A DNA stretch of 52,105 nucleotides from CALWZE01 sp036644375 (GCA_036644375.1 JAVXQD010000014.1:1-52105); one strand, 5' to 3'; positions 42,064-50,397 are shown, counted from the first letter of the stretch. The notes: generated from the letters alone by a model not told the origin. Translations and numbers: made by a program.

Positions 42064-42318
42064 ATGTCATCATACGAGCCTACAATCTCATTTTCCATGT
42101 CACAGCCAAATGATGAGGAAATAAGAAAAACCCTTAAGGAAGTGCATGACGCGCTTAAAGAGAAAGGGTATAATCCCGTGAGTCAGATAGTGGGGTATAT
42201 TCTGTCTGAGGATCCGACTTATATCACGACAAACAAAAATGCCCGCTCTCTTATGCGCTCCATCGACCGCGATGATATGCTTCGCGCAATGGTAAGGGCA
42301 TTTTTGCAGGAGGATTGA
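42064..42318 (+). CDS. ireB: IreB family regulatory phosphoprotein
   Basis: An 84-residue protein of the IreB (UPF0297) family. In Enterococcus IreB is a substrate of the Ser/Thr kinase IreK and lowers cephalosporin resistance. Conserved parts are TISFSM near the start, GYNPVSQIVGYILSEDPTYI and ARSLMRSIDRDDMLRAMVRAFL. AAAGGAG precedes the ATG. In many Firmicutes ruvX follows; here a different small protein does. The kinase is not in this window. Confidence 0.93.
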   Translation: MSSYEPTISFSMSQPNDEEIRKTLKEVHDALKEKGYNPVSQIVGYILSEDPTYITTNKNARSLMRSIDRDDMLRAMVRAFLQED

Positions 42319-42352
42319 TTTTCAAATATCATCGGAAAGGATTGAATGGAAT

Positions 42353-42634
42353 ATGGAAGAGCAATTGACATACAAAGGCCGTCCTCTGGTTCGCTGTAAC
42401 AATGAATTGTATTATGGCAACCCGACAGACAGCCATGTGGTTTTTATTCAGATAATGGGCACCGAGGAAAAAGGCGGAGTTGAAATTCCCACAAAGGTTC
42501 ATGTCCAGCTTTTGTCCAACGACCCGAATCTCGGCCCGAACGCACGCATTATTAAGGCAAGCGACAAAATCGGGCTGTTCAGCGCACTTGACATCGGTTA
42601 TATCTGGCTGGAGCGTGCGCTTTCGGAAAACTGA
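42353..42634 (+). CDS. Conserved small protein downstream of ireB
   Basis: A 93-residue soluble protein without membrane segments. LTYKGRPLVRCNNELYYGNP, VVFIQIMGTEEK, VHVQLLSNDPNL and FSALDIGYIWLERAL look well conserved against small clostridial proteins that I recall in the same position, but no function is known. GGAAAGG lies upstream of the ATG. It is 34 bp from ireB and followed by a strong terminator, so the two genes make one operon. Confidence 0.85.
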   Translation: MEEQLTYKGRPLVRCNNELYYGNPTDSHVVFIQIMGTEEKGGVEIPTKVHVQLLSNDPNLGPNARIIKASDKIGLFSALDIGYIWLERALSEN

Positions 42635-42669
42635 ACACCAAATTAAATCGGACTAATAGATGTCCGCAA

Positions 42670-42715
42670 AAAAATCAGAGATTCAACACCGCAGGGTGAA
42701 GAATCTCTGATTTTT
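42670..42715. terminator. Terminator of the ireB operon
   Basis: AAAAATCAGAGATTC (42670-42684) pairs with GAATCTCTGATTTTT (42701-42715), with CACC/GGTG inside. It is flanked by A and T runs and therefore bidirectional, serving also the XRE gene on the minus strand. Confidence 0.9.
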
Positions 42716-42780
42716 CGTTGTTCACAAATAACAGCTGACCCGACAGCAGACCAAACCGGCAACCGCCCGAATATCACAGC

Positions 42781-42990
42781 TTAACTCCCCTGTTTGTGGT
42801 CGGTGCGCCCAACCAAATAGTCAAGAGTAACCTTGTAAAAATCCGCAAGCTTAACTGCGATTTCCAACGGAAGAGCCCGTTCATCACGCTCATATTTAGA
42901 ATAAAGAGACTGATCGCACATTAAATACTCTGAAACTCTTTGCTGGGTCAAATCGCTGTCCTCACGCAAATCTCTGATTCTTGTTTTCAT
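42781..42990 (-). CDS. XRE family helix-turn-helix regulator
   Basis: A 69-residue repressor that is nearly all HTH_3 domain: RIRDLREDSDLTQQRVSEYL, then SLYSKYERDERALPLEIAVK and LADFYKVTLDYLVGRTD. Several ATGs are available (43008, 43002, 42996, 42990); GGTG six bases before 42990 favours the last. It is divergent from a 57-residue gene, and two palindromes in between are its probable operators. The arrangement recalls phage or ICE immunity pairs but no such element surrounds it. Confidence 0.88.
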   Translation of the reverse strand: MKTRIRDLREDSDLTQQRVSEYLMCDQSLYSKYERDERALPLEIAVKLADFYKVTLDYLVGRTDHKQGS

Positions 42991-43017
42991 TTTCATCACC
43001 ATAGACATTATATTTCA

Positions 43018-43061
43018 GTACAATATGTCCTATTGATATTTTGGACTATATGTCCTAAGAT
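43018..43061. promoter_or_regulatory. Two XRE operators and the promoter of the 57-aa gene
   Basis: GTACAATATGTCC (43018-43030) and GGACTATATGTCC (43043-43055) share the arms GGAC/GTCC, the first with one mismatch, with centres 25 bp apart. The plus-strand promoter TTGATA (43033-43038), 17 bp, TAAGAT (43056-43061) contains the second site in its spacer, so binding would block it. Confidence 0.7.
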
Positions 43062-43078
43062 ATAAGTGAGGTGATTGT

Positions 43079-43252
43079 ATGACGGACTATAAAGAAATGT
43101 ATCTCAAGCTGTTTCGTGCAAACGAGCAGGCGATTAATACTTTGATTTCCGCTCAACAGGAATGTGAAACGCTGTATCTTAACAGCTCTGAATCGGAGCC
43201 GAAGGTTATTTCTATATTGACAGGAAAAGAAAAAAACACAGATGAGGAATAA
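43079..43252 (+). CDS. 57-residue protein divergent from the XRE regulator
   Basis: A short gene starting at ATG 43079 with GAGGTG five bases upstream. It begins MTDYKEMYLKLFRANEQAIN and continues as a probable helix (TLISAQQECETLYL), then a polar tail. Similar small helical proteins occur beside XRE regulators in Clostridia, with no known function. The stop codon lies in the loop of its terminator hairpin. The operator inside its promoter suggests repression by the XRE protein. It could be a partner or antagonist of the regulator (inference). Confidence 0.78.
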   Translation: MTDYKEMYLKLFRANEQAINTLISAQQECETLYLNSSESEPKVISILTGKEKNTDEE

Positions 43253-43275
43253 ATCCACATCTGTGTTTTTTCTTT
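43232..43275 (+). terminator. Terminator of the 57-aa gene
   Basis: AAAAACACAGATG (43232-43244) pairs with CATCTGTGTTTTT (43258-43270), followed by TCTTTTTG. The stop codon at 43250-43252 is in the loop. Confidence 0.87.
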
Positions 43276-43347
43276 TTGTTTTTATTTCGTATGCCGCCTC
43301 CGAATCAAATACGTATCAAACGGCAATGCCATTTCAACGGTTGTTTT

Positions 43348-45528
43348 CTAAGGTGCCGGCGGTGCGGGAGGCGGCGGCGTAGGCGGTGCAGTTGTTTCAG
43401 TTGTATTACATACCGTGCAGGTATGCTGCTTTGTGCCATCGGGCAGCGTCGTTTCAGGCCCCCATTGATGCCCCAATGCAGGCTTAGAAGCATCCGAAAC
43501 AGTTTGCGTTTGCTTGCACTTTGAGCATGTCTGAACAATCGTTCCGCCCTGTGTGCATGTGGGCGGGTTTGTCGATGTATTCTGCCAGTCATGCGCCAGC
43601 GGATTGGGATTCGCGGTATCCTTAATTGTTTGAGTTTGCTTACACACTTTGCAGGTTTGAGTTATTGTTCCTCCCGCAGCGCATGTTGGTGGATTGGTTT
43701 TTGTATTCTCCCATGTATGCTGACCGGTAGCCGCAGCGCCCTCTCTTGTCTCGACTGTTGAGCAAACGGAGCATTTGCGAGACTCGACGCCCTTTGCACC
43801 GCAGGTCGGAGCCGTTGTCTGTTTCCATTCGCTGAATTTATGCTCAAGTTTTGGAACTGCAGGGTCGTCGATAGTCTGCTTAAGACCACAGACCTTGCAC
43901 TTTTGCTCTTTTTTACCCACGGAGGCACAGGTTGCCGCTGTCTTCATTCCTGTATCCTCCCATGTGTGTGTCGCACAGGTCGGCACGGGATACACGCTGA
44001 CGGTAAACACAAACTCCGCAGAGTTCTGCGAAAAGCTTATGACAACCGAGCTGCCCGCGACAACCGCTCCCTTTTGAGCGAGATATGCGGTATAAAGGCT
44101 GGTTCCCCAATTTGCTTCTGTCCCTGCCTCGGCGTCAAACGGAACCGTAAATGCCCATGTCGATGGGGTGGTCGTGCCTGCTCCGCTCTTGCATCCGGCT
44201 GCCACAAACTGCGCTGTTGCGCCCTTTGTCACAAGCGCCGGGTCGAACTTCGTACCCTCCTCAACCTCTTTTTTAGGAGGAGCTACCTGTGTGGGTATCT
44301 TTCCTATAGGCTGCGGACGGGCATCATCGACGATATGCGAATGTGTTCTCACATATTTGAAGAACATGTCAAAGCCCTTTTGTGAAATGTGAATTCCATC
44401 CGTATACACATATTCGGGCTTGATATATCCGTCCTGACCTTTGAGAACCTCGCTCGTGTCAAGGAAGCTGTAGCCGAGCTCCTTTGCCATCTTAATGAGC
44501 GCAAGGTTATACGAATCTATATATTCCTGCTTCAAGTCCTTATTTGAGCGGTTTTGTCCGACAGGCGGAATTGCACAGATGATTATATCGCTGTATTCAT
44601 ATGCTCCCTCAATGCTCTTGAGTGCCGATTTATACGCCTCGGTAAATCCGGATGGGTCATTTGAGAGCACGTTGTTGGTGCCGAAGCAGATAACTATCCT
44701 TCTCGGCTTCATCAGCGACACGGCCTTGACAACTGTAACCGGCTCGCTGTAGCCCGAAAAATAAACGCTGTTGCTGCCTGCAACACCCTGAATCCCCATT
44801 GACTCAACGCCTATCACATTTTCATAGCCGAGATACCCGTACATTACCATGCGAGCAAAATTGCTGTCTCCGATAAACAGGGTATCCTTTATATATTCAT
44901 CCCCGGCGTCTTTGCTTTTGGCAAGCAGCGTACCCGAGTATTCATTTTCATCAACAAAAGTATAATTTTCCTCGATGGCATCGTCAACCTCATTCGCGTC
45001 CACTTTGCCCGGAAGCTTACTGTCATCCTTGCCGCCGCTGACGGCGCTGACAATGAGAAAAATTCCAAGAATAAGCGTCGCGACAAGCACAACGGCAGCC
45101 GCAATTGCGATTGCCTTGTTTGCGTTCGAGGCGCGAAGCCATTTTTTGATTTTATTTACAAGAATTTGCAGCTTAGTTTTTTTCTTTTTGCCCTTTTGAG
45201 GTCTTTCCTGTCTTTCGCTTTTTTCTGTTCTTTCACGACGTCCCTCGGGGTTTTCCCGCTCATAAGAACTCTCATAGCCCTGCTCAAAAAGTTCGTCTCC
45301 CTCCAAAGCGTCGGAGTCCGGCTCACCTGCCGCAGGTTCGTCAAAAGGATTGTAAAACTCATCAAGAGACGGTGCCTCCGACAGCTCATGCCATGAATTC
45401 GGAGCATTGCCCTGACGTCTCGCAGCCGGATCGGAATTGAAGTCAAGCTGCTGCGTTTTATCATCATATGTTTTGGTAAAACTCAGATCGTTTTGGGAAT
45501 CGCTTCCTGACTTGAATACGTTTTTCAT
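43348..45528 (-). CDS. Membrane-anchored SGNH hydrolase with C-terminal Cys-ribbon repeats
   Basis: A 726-residue protein. A polar cytoplasmic head (1-130; Arg/Glu/Lys-rich) precedes one membrane segment (137-163). Residues 212-395 form an SGNH/GDSL hydrolase: FIGDSNF (Ser222), CFGTNNV (Asn block) and TDGIHIS (Asp377, His380). Family members deacetylate or hydrolyse wall and sugar esters. After a beta-rich module (about 430-515) come five repeats (518-712), each with a single Cys and a CxxC pair plus a His-Trp start, then a Pro-rich end. AAAGG lies upstream of the ATG. Activity on wall acetyl groups is inferred. Confidence 0.88.
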   Translation of the reverse strand: MKNVFKSGSDSQNDLSFTKTYDDKTQQLDFNSDPAARRQGNAPNSWHELSEAPSLDEFYNPFDEPAAGEPDSDALEGDELFEQGYESSYERENPEGRRERTEKSERQERPQKGKKKKTKLQILVNKIKKWLRASNANKAIAIAAAVVLVATLILGIFLIVSAVSGGKDDSKLPGKVDANEVDDAIEENYTFVDENEYSGTLLAKSKDAGDEYIKDTLFIGDSNFARMVMYGYLGYENVIGVESMGIQGVAGSNSVYFSGYSEPVTVVKAVSLMKPRRIVICFGTNNVLSNDPSGFTEAYKSALKSIEGAYEYSDIIICAIPPVGQNRSNKDLKQEYIDSYNLALIKMAKELGYSFLDTSEVLKGQDGYIKPEYVYTDGIHISQKGFDMFFKYVRTHSHIVDDARPQPIGKIPTQVAPPKKEVEEGTKFDPALVTKGATAQFVAAGCKSGAGTTTPSTWAFTVPFDAEAGTEANWGTSLYTAYLAQKGAVVAGSSVVISFSQNSAEFVFTVSVYPVPTCATHTWEDTGMKTAATCASVGKKEQKCKVCGLKQTIDDPAVPKLEHKFSEWKQTTAPTCGAKGVESRKCSVCSTVETREGAAATGQHTWENTKTNPPTCAAGGTITQTCKVCKQTQTIKDTANPNPLAHDWQNTSTNPPTCTQGGTIVQTCSKCKQTQTVSDASKPALGHQWGPETTLPDGTKQHTCTVCNTTETTAPPTPPPPAPPAP
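43393..43977 (-). repeat. Tandem Cys-ribbon repeats (about 42 residues each)
   Basis: Five units in residues 518-712 of the SGNH protein. Units 3 and 4 (603-644, 645-685) are most alike, sharing NPPTC and GGTI, then QTC..CKQTQT. The pattern Cys-x(11-14)-Cys-x2-Cys with a nearby His suggests metal binding or disulfides outside the membrane. Confidence 0.8.
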
Positions 45529-45571
45529 GATTTACGACCTTTAATATCGGGAAAAGTAATCCCGTAATAAT

Positions 45572-45612
45572 AGTGGGGCAGACCAATTAACAATCTGCCC
45601 CACTCTTTTTTT
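45572..45612. terminator. Terminator-like hairpin between the CD1247-like and SGNH genes
   Basis: AGTGGGGCAGA (45572-45582) pairs with TCTGCCCCACT (45594-45604). The T run (CTTTTTTTC) is on the plus strand; on the minus strand ATTATTA follows, so termination of the efp transcript may be partial. Confidence 0.65.
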
Positions 45613-45616
45613 CATG

Positions 45617-46093
45617 TTACTCTTCGTCGTGCTCGTGGTCACAGCCGCAACTGCATCCCTTGTCACCGCAATCGCAGTCCTCTTCGCCGCATTCGCAGTC
45701 AAAGTCGAACTCGAGCTTTTCGCCGCATGAAGGGCAGTCAATATCTCCCTGAAGAAGCGTGTCCTCGTCTATGCAAACCGTATTGCCGCATTTAGGGCAT
45801 TTCACATCATACATAAACGCTTCGTCGTCCGAATCCTCACAGTCATCGTCACACTCGTCACAGCAGTCATACAACTCGTCGATGTCGCTGTTCATCGCGT
45901 CAACCTCTTCGTAAATCGAGTCGATTTCGTCATATGCCGCTGACAGATCATCGTCAATCTCGCCGACAGTTTCCGCAACATCTCCAAGAATTTCCATCAT
46001 CATGTCGAGGATTTTCTGCTCTTTAGCCTCAAGCTTAAGCTCGCTTCCCTCGATAAGACCTTTCAGGAATGCTACCTTTTCGGATAAGTTCAT
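45617..46093 (-). CDS. CD1247-like protein with zinc ribbon and Cys/His-rich acidic tail
   Basis: A 158-residue protein. Residues 1-45 match the CD1247 N-terminal domain (MNLSEKVAFLKGLIEGSELK), followed by an acidic helix (about 40-80). A zinc ribbon occupies about 95-130 (CPKCGN, then CPSCGEK). The last 27 residues alternate Cys, His, Asp and Glu, resembling a metal-binding tail. ATG 46093 has AAGGAGA upstream; the longer frame runs into efp and is rejected. It follows efp by 28 bp, a common clostridial pairing. Function unknown. Confidence 0.88.
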   Translation of the reverse strand: MNLSEKVAFLKGLIEGSELKLEAKEQKILDMMMEILGDVAETVGEIDDDLSAAYDEIDSIYEEVDAMNSDIDELYDCCDECDDDCEDSDDEAFMYDVKCPKCGNTVCIDEDTLLQGDIDCPSCGEKLEFDFDCECGEEDCDCGDKGCSCGCDHEHDEE

Positions 46094-46121
46094 TGTTATT
46101 CTCCTTTTGGCAATTAAGCCT

Positions 46122-46679
46122 TTATACTCGACCCATGTACTCGCCTGTGCGGGTATCAATCTGAATAATCTCGCCCTCATTTATAAAGAGCGGTACGCGA
46201 ACTTCTGCTCCTGTTTCAAGAGTGGCGGGTTTTAGCGTGTTTGTTGCAGTATTTCCTTTGGCTCCGGGTTCGGTTTCGGTAATTTTAAGCTCGACAAAGT
46301 TGGGGGCCTCCATGCCGAATACCTTTCCCTTGTACGAGAGTATTTTTACCGTCATCTCCTCTTTTACAAATCTGAAGCTGTCTGGCAAGTCTTTTTCCGA
46401 AACGGGAACCTGTTCATAGGTTTCGTTGTCCATAAAATAGTACATGTCGCCGTCACTGTAGGAATATGCCATGTCTCTTCGGTCAACATATGCATTCTCG
46501 AATTTATCTGACGGATTATAGGTGCGCTCAACAACAGAGCCCGTGAGGACATTGCGCGTCTTTGTACGAACAAACGCCGCGCCCTTACCGGGTTTTACAT
46601 GTTGAAATTCAATTATCTGAAAGACGTTGCCATCCTCCTCAAATGTCACACCGTTTCTGAAGTCACCGGCTGAAATCAT
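46122..46679 (-). CDS. efp: Elongation factor P
   Basis: A 185-residue translation factor that relieves ribosome stalling at proline runs. VKPGKGAAFVRTK carries the Lys at the tip of domain I that touches the peptidyl-transferase centre, and the OB domains follow (YSDGDMYYFMDNETYEQ, TRTGEYMGRV at the end). AAGGAG precedes the ATG. It has its own promoter although it follows the M24 peptidase gene. The Pro-rich linker protein at 23457 is a likely client. Confidence 0.97.
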   Translation of the reverse strand: MISAGDFRNGVTFEEDGNVFQIIEFQHVKPGKGAAFVRTKTRNVLTGSVVERTYNPSDKFENAYVDRRDMAYSYSDGDMYYFMDNETYEQVPVSEKDLPDSFRFVKEEMTVKILSYKGKVFGMEAPNFVELKITETEPGAKGNTATNTLKPATLETGAEVRVPLFINEGEIIQIDTRTGEYMGRV

Positions 46680-46712
46680 AAATTAAACTCCTTCTATTAC
46701 TTTATCTGTTTG

Positions 46713-46742
46713 ATTTTACCATATTAACGGCGCAAGAATCAA
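46713..46742 (-). promoter_or_regulatory. Internal promoter of efp
   Basis: On the minus strand TTGATT (46737-46742), 18 bp, extended -10 TGG-TAAAAT (46713-46718), within the 95-bp gap after the M24 peptidase gene. Confidence 0.6.
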
Positions 46743-46774
46743 GGGCAAAGCCTATATAAATCAAGGAAACTCCC

Positions 46775-47845
46775 CTATATGACCAACAATTTCCTCTCGC
46801 TGTGCGTCAAATCCTCTATTCCGCCGCTTTTAAGGACAACCATATCCTCAATTCTGACCCCGAACTCCCCCGGAATATATATACCCGGCTCTATTGTCAT
46901 AATACTGTTTTCGCTCAAAATATCACAGCTGCTGCGCGAGGCGCCGGGCGCTTCGTGGATATCAATTCCAAGTGAGTGCCCGAGCGAATGTCCGAAATAT
47001 TTGCCATATCCGCATTCCGTGATGTAATCGCGCGCCGCCGCATCAAGCGCTCTGCCCGATATTCCCGCTGCCGCCGCTTTTAGCGCCCTGCTTTGAGCCT
47101 CTAAGACAATTTCGTATATTTCTTTTTGTCTTCCGCAAGGCTCACCTGCGGAAACAGTCCGAGTCATATCCGAGCAGTATCCGTTTTTTTTCGCGCCGAA
47201 ATCCATTGTGATGAAATCACCGCGCTCAATTTTTTTGTCAGTCGGGACGCCATGCGGTTTACTGCTGTTTTTTCCGCTGACGCATATTGTGGAAAAAGCA
47301 AATCCGTCAGCTCCGTTTTTGCGCATTGAATATTCGAGCTCAGCCGCAATTTCGCGTTCGGTCATTCCGGGTTTTATGTAATCCAGAATGTACTCAAATG
47401 CGTCATCGGTGATTTTCTGCGCTGATTTAATCGCATCAAGCTCATCACTATCCTTAACCGCACGAAGCGCGAGAATCGCTTTGCTCAAGCTGTTTGAGCT
47501 GTCATATTTCGGCGACACCGCACGCAGTCCTTTTTTAATTGCGGCAAAAGCGGCAACAGACGTCTCATCTTCAATCATCAGCGACTTAGCATCGGATCCG
47601 GAAATTATATCGGACATCTGATGATATATGTCGTCCATAAGCACAACATTGACTCCGCGTGCCGATTCCTTTGCGGACTCGTAATAGCGTGAATCTATTA
47701 TCAGCACTGCGTCTTTTTTTGTAATAACCAGTGCTCCCGCGCTCGACTCAAAGTGCGTGAGATAAAACCGATGAGAATCATTTTGGATAAGAGCCGCTTC
47801 AAAGCTTTGAGGCAGCTCCTTGCGCAGCATTTCTATTCTTGTCAT
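46775..47845 (-). CDS. M24 family Xaa-Pro aminopeptidase (YqhT-like)
   Basis: A 356-residue pita-bread peptidase that removes N-terminal residues before proline. The five metal ligands are visible in DFGAKKNGYCSDMTR (two Asp), GHSLGIDIHEAPG (His), MTIEPGIY (Glu) and GVRIEDMVV (Glu). The N-terminal creatinase-like domain covers about 1-120. AGGTGATG precedes the ATG. The order peptidase-efp matches yqhT-efp in Bacillus. Confidence 0.94.
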   Translation of the reverse strand: MTRIEMLRKELPQSFEAALIQNDSHRFYLTHFESSAGALVITKKDAVLIIDSRYYESAKESARGVNVVLMDDIYHQMSDIISGSDAKSLMIEDETSVAAFAAIKKGLRAVSPKYDSSNSLSKAILALRAVKDSDELDAIKSAQKITDDAFEYILDYIKPGMTEREIAAELEYSMRKNGADGFAFSTICVSGKNSSKPHGVPTDKKIERGDFITMDFGAKKNGYCSDMTRTVSAGEPCGRQKEIYEIVLEAQSRALKAAAAGISGRALDAAARDYITECGYGKYFGHSLGHSLGIDIHEAPGASRSSCDILSENSIMTIEPGIYIPGEFGVRIEDMVVLKSGGIEDLTHSERKLLVI

Positions 47846-47852
47846 TTTTTCA

Positions 47853-48719
47853 TCACCTATTCAAAAGCAATTGTTCATATTGCAGCTTCATGTAATATGC
47901 GTCCTCAGCCTGAGTCCCCGCAGATTCACAGATTATTGTCGGTGCGAGACCTCTCTCGGCAATCAGCTGCAAAAGCGGAATCGGGTCTGGTCCGAAAATC
48001 GTATCCCGAAAGGTCAGATGACATTTTTCGCCGCCGTCGGTATACTCAATCTTGCTGAAATGAGAGTGAAACTGCGACATTCGCTCGTGTCCGAGTCTGT
48101 TTTCGATTGTATCGAGAATCTCGGCATAATCCCCTTTTGTCTTAATGCCTCCGCGCGTTCTCGCGTTCAGATGTCCGAAATCAATACAGGGTATAAGACG
48201 CTCATCAATTGAGCACAGCTCCATAACCTCGTCAAGGCTTCCGAGCTGCCCTATCTTGCCCATAGTTTCGGGGCACAGCACCACATCTTTAAATCCCGCC
48301 GCATCAAGCTCGCAAAGACAGTATCCGAGCGTTTCCTTTGCAAATGCAATCGCTTGCTCTCGGCTTTGTTTGCCCGCCGAGCCCGAATGCAAAATTATAC
48401 GTCTTCCGCCCATCGGAATAATTACTGCTGCGCTTTCAAGTAAATATCGCGCCGAGTTTTTGCGCTTTTGCTCCTCGAGCCCCGAAAGCGAGATATAGTA
48501 TGGGGCGTGCACGCTGATACCTATCTTGCTTTGATCAGCCTCTTTGCCGAGAACAGCTGCGTTTTCCGCGCTGATTTTCACCCCGCGCCCGCACTGGTAC
48601 TCATATACGTCAAGCTTCATCTCACTGACATATTGCGGAATATCCTTAAAGCTCCTATAACCGAGAGCGGAAAAACTATCAGAATTTCCTGCCGGGCCGA
48701 ATTTAGCTCTGTTTTGCAT
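47853..48719 (-). CDS. TIM-barrel protein of the endonuclease IV/xylose isomerase-like family
   Basis: A 288-residue protein with AP-endonuclease-2 type motifs: ISVHAPYYISLSG, IILHSGSAGK, VLCPETMGKIGQLG, CIDFGHLNAR and QFHSHFSKIEY provide the His, Glu and Asp zinc ligands. It may be an endonuclease IV-like AP site nuclease or a sugar-isomerase-like relative; the metal set fits a nuclease, but identity to Nfo is not obvious. ATG 48719 has AGAGGA upstream and shares its A with the stop of yqeG, showing coupling. Confidence 0.85.
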   Translation of the reverse strand: MQNRAKFGPAGNSDSFSALGYRSFKDIPQYVSEMKLDVYEYQCGRGVKISAENAAVLGKEADQSKIGISVHAPYYISLSGLEEQKRKNSARYLLESAAVIIPMGGRRIILHSGSAGKQSREQAIAFAKETLGYCLCELDAAGFKDVVLCPETMGKIGQLGSLDEVMELCSIDERLIPCIDFGHLNARTRGGIKTKGDYAEILDTIENRLGHERMSQFHSHFSKIEYTDGGEKCHLTFRDTIFGPDPIPLLQLIAERGLAPTIICESAGTQAEDAYYMKLQYEQLLLNR

Positions 48720-49216
48720 TAAACTTTTTTCCTCTTTCTTATATATGGCATGAACGGAAGCTCCAATAGACGCTTTAGCTTTACAAACCACGGCAAATCC
48801 CTGCCCATCCGCTCAACCATTATAGTGGTGCAGCCAAAACGGTTTCCAAATGCAATGTCGGTGAAAAGCTGATCTCCGATTACTGCAATTGTTTCGGCAG
48901 ACGCGTCGAGAACCGCGCAGCTTCGCTCAAATCCCACACGTTTGGGCTTCAGTGCCTGAGCTACATATGTCAGCCCGCACACCTCGGCAAAAGGTCTTAC
49001 CCTCGCCTCCTTGTTGTTGGAGACTATCGCCGCCTTTATTCCCGCCCTTTTTATCTCACCCAACCACGCCGAGACCGCATCGGGGATATCCTGCGCACCG
49101 TCGTATGTCAGTGTATTGTCGATATCAAGTATAAGTGAATTTATGCCGTTTTCCTGTAGAAATTCGGGCGTTATATTGTAAATTCTGTCAAAAAGAAAAT
49201 CCGGTATAATTATCAT
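48719..49216 (-). CDS. YqeG family HAD-IIIA phosphatase
   Basis: A 165-residue HAD hydrolase. Motif I is ILDIDNTLTYDG (nucleophile Asp), motif II AIVSNNKE, motif III Lys in ALKPKRVGF, and motif IV IGDQLFTDIAFGNRFG. The YqeG subgroup is widespread in Firmicutes with unproven substrate, perhaps a phospholipid or sugar phosphate. It is the first gene of the run to efp and has a near-consensus promoter. Confidence 0.93.
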   Translation of the reverse strand: MIIIPDFLFDRIYNITPEFLQENGINSLILDIDNTLTYDGAQDIPDAVSAWLGEIKRAGIKAAIVSNNKEARVRPFAEVCGLTYVAQALKPKRVGFERSCAVLDASAETIAVIGDQLFTDIAFGNRFGCTTIMVERMGRDLPWFVKLKRLLELPFMPYIRKRKKV

Positions 49217-49256
49217 CGCTTCTCCCTGATTTTTATGTGTATTCGATATGTTTTTC

Positions 49257-49285
49257 AGTATATCATTAATTTAATACTCGTTCAA
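49257..49285 (-). promoter_or_regulatory. Promoter of the yqeG-led operon
   Basis: On the minus strand TTGAAC (49280-49285), 17 bp, TATACT (49257-49262), about 40 bp before the yqeG start. Confidence 0.7.
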
Positions 49286-49334
49286 TGCACAGCTCGCACA
49301 AAATGCAGCTCACTCCGATATATGTCAAAATGGG

Positions 49335-49363
49335 TTGACATTTATAAATCAAAGTGATATTGT
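49335..49363 (+). promoter_or_regulatory. Promoter of the SPFH gene
   Basis: TTGACA (49335-49340), 17 bp, TATTGT (49358-49363). Leader about 27 nt with GAGGAG before the GTG start. Confidence 0.65.
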
Positions 49364-49396
49364 TTTGATATCAAATACATTTATGAGGAGTTTACT

Positions 49397-50395
49397 GTGG
49401 AAGAAAAAGTGCTTAAAAACAAAAAAAACGGTTTGTTGATTTTAGTCGTGCTGATATTGTTGTATTTGGCGGCGACATGTCTGATTATAGCCGGGGGTAT
49501 ATCAGACTCCGCCATTTTACTGGCAGTGGGCGTTATCTGGACTTGCATCGGATGGATTCCGTTTATGGGATTAAAGGTTATAAAGCCTCAGGAGGCTATT
49601 GTGCTGACCCTGTTCGGGGAATATGTCGGCACATTAAAAACACAGGGCTTTTATTTTGTAAATCCGTTTTGTACCGCAGTAAATCCCGCCGCGGGCACAA
49701 AGCTCAGCCAAAGCGGAGATGTGCGCAACGGTTCTAAATCTGTCGGTGCGGCAAATGAAAATACAGCTGCCGAGATGGTCAGCAAAAAAATATCTTTGAA
49801 AATCATGACACTGAACAACAATCGGCAAAAAGTCAACGACTGTCTCGGAAACCCTATCGAGATCGGCATTGCCGTCATGTGGCGTGTTACGGATACAGCC
49901 AAAGCTGTATTTACAGTCGATAACTTTAAGGAATATCTCTCGTTGCAGTGCGACAGTGCGCTGCGCAACATTGTTAGGCTTTATCCTTATGATGTCGCAC
50001 CCAATGTAGATACAACAGGAGATGGAATTGCCGATGAGGGAAGTCTGCGCGGATCGAGCGAAATAGTGGCAGCTCGCATTAAAAACGAAATTCAAGGCAA
50101 GGTTACAGAGGCAGGGCTTGATATTTTGGAGGCTCGGATTACTTATCTTGCATATGCTCCGGAAATTGCAGCGGTTATGCTTCAAAGACAACAGGCATCC
50201 GCCATTATAGACGCGCGCAAAATGATTGTGGACGGCGCAGTCGGAATGGTGGAAATGGCACTGGAACAGCTGAGCAAAAACAATGTCGTCGTTTTGGACG
50301 AAGAGCGGAAAGCGGCAATGGTTTCCAATCTGTTGGTAGTGCTCTGCGGAAATCATGATGTACAGCCGATTGTCAATTCCGGCAGTTTGTATTAA
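49397..50395 (+). CDS. SPFH domain (stomatin/flotillin-like) membrane protein
   Basis: A 332-residue protein starting at GTG with GAGGAG six bases upstream. Two membrane segments (about 12-33 and 39-58) precede an SPFH domain (about 62-260): VIKPQEAIVLTLFGEYVGTL, QGFYFVNPF, VNDCLGNPIEIGIAVMWRVT and AGLDILEARITYLAYAPEIA. A C-terminal helix (VGMVEMALEQLSKNN) is typical for oligomerisation. Such proteins organise membrane microdomains. A ribbon-helix-helix gene follows after 2 bp, a pairing that I recall from other Clostridia. Confidence 0.92.
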   Translation: MEEKVLKNKKNGLLILVVLILLYLAATCLIIAGGISDSAILLAVGVIWTCIGWIPFMGLKVIKPQEAIVLTLFGEYVGTLKTQGFYFVNPFCTAVNPAAGTKLSQSGDVRNGSKSVGAANENTAAEMVSKKISLKIMTLNNNRQKVNDCLGNPIEIGIAVMWRVTDTAKAVFTVDNFKEYLSLQCDSALRNIVRLYPYDVAPNVDTTGDGIADEGSLRGSSEIVAARIKNEIQGKVTEAGLDILEARITYLAYAPEIAAVMLQRQQASAIIDARKMIVDGAVGMVEMALEQLSKNNVVVLDEERKAAMVSNLLVVLCGNHDVQPIVNSGSLY

Positions 50396-50397
50396 AA

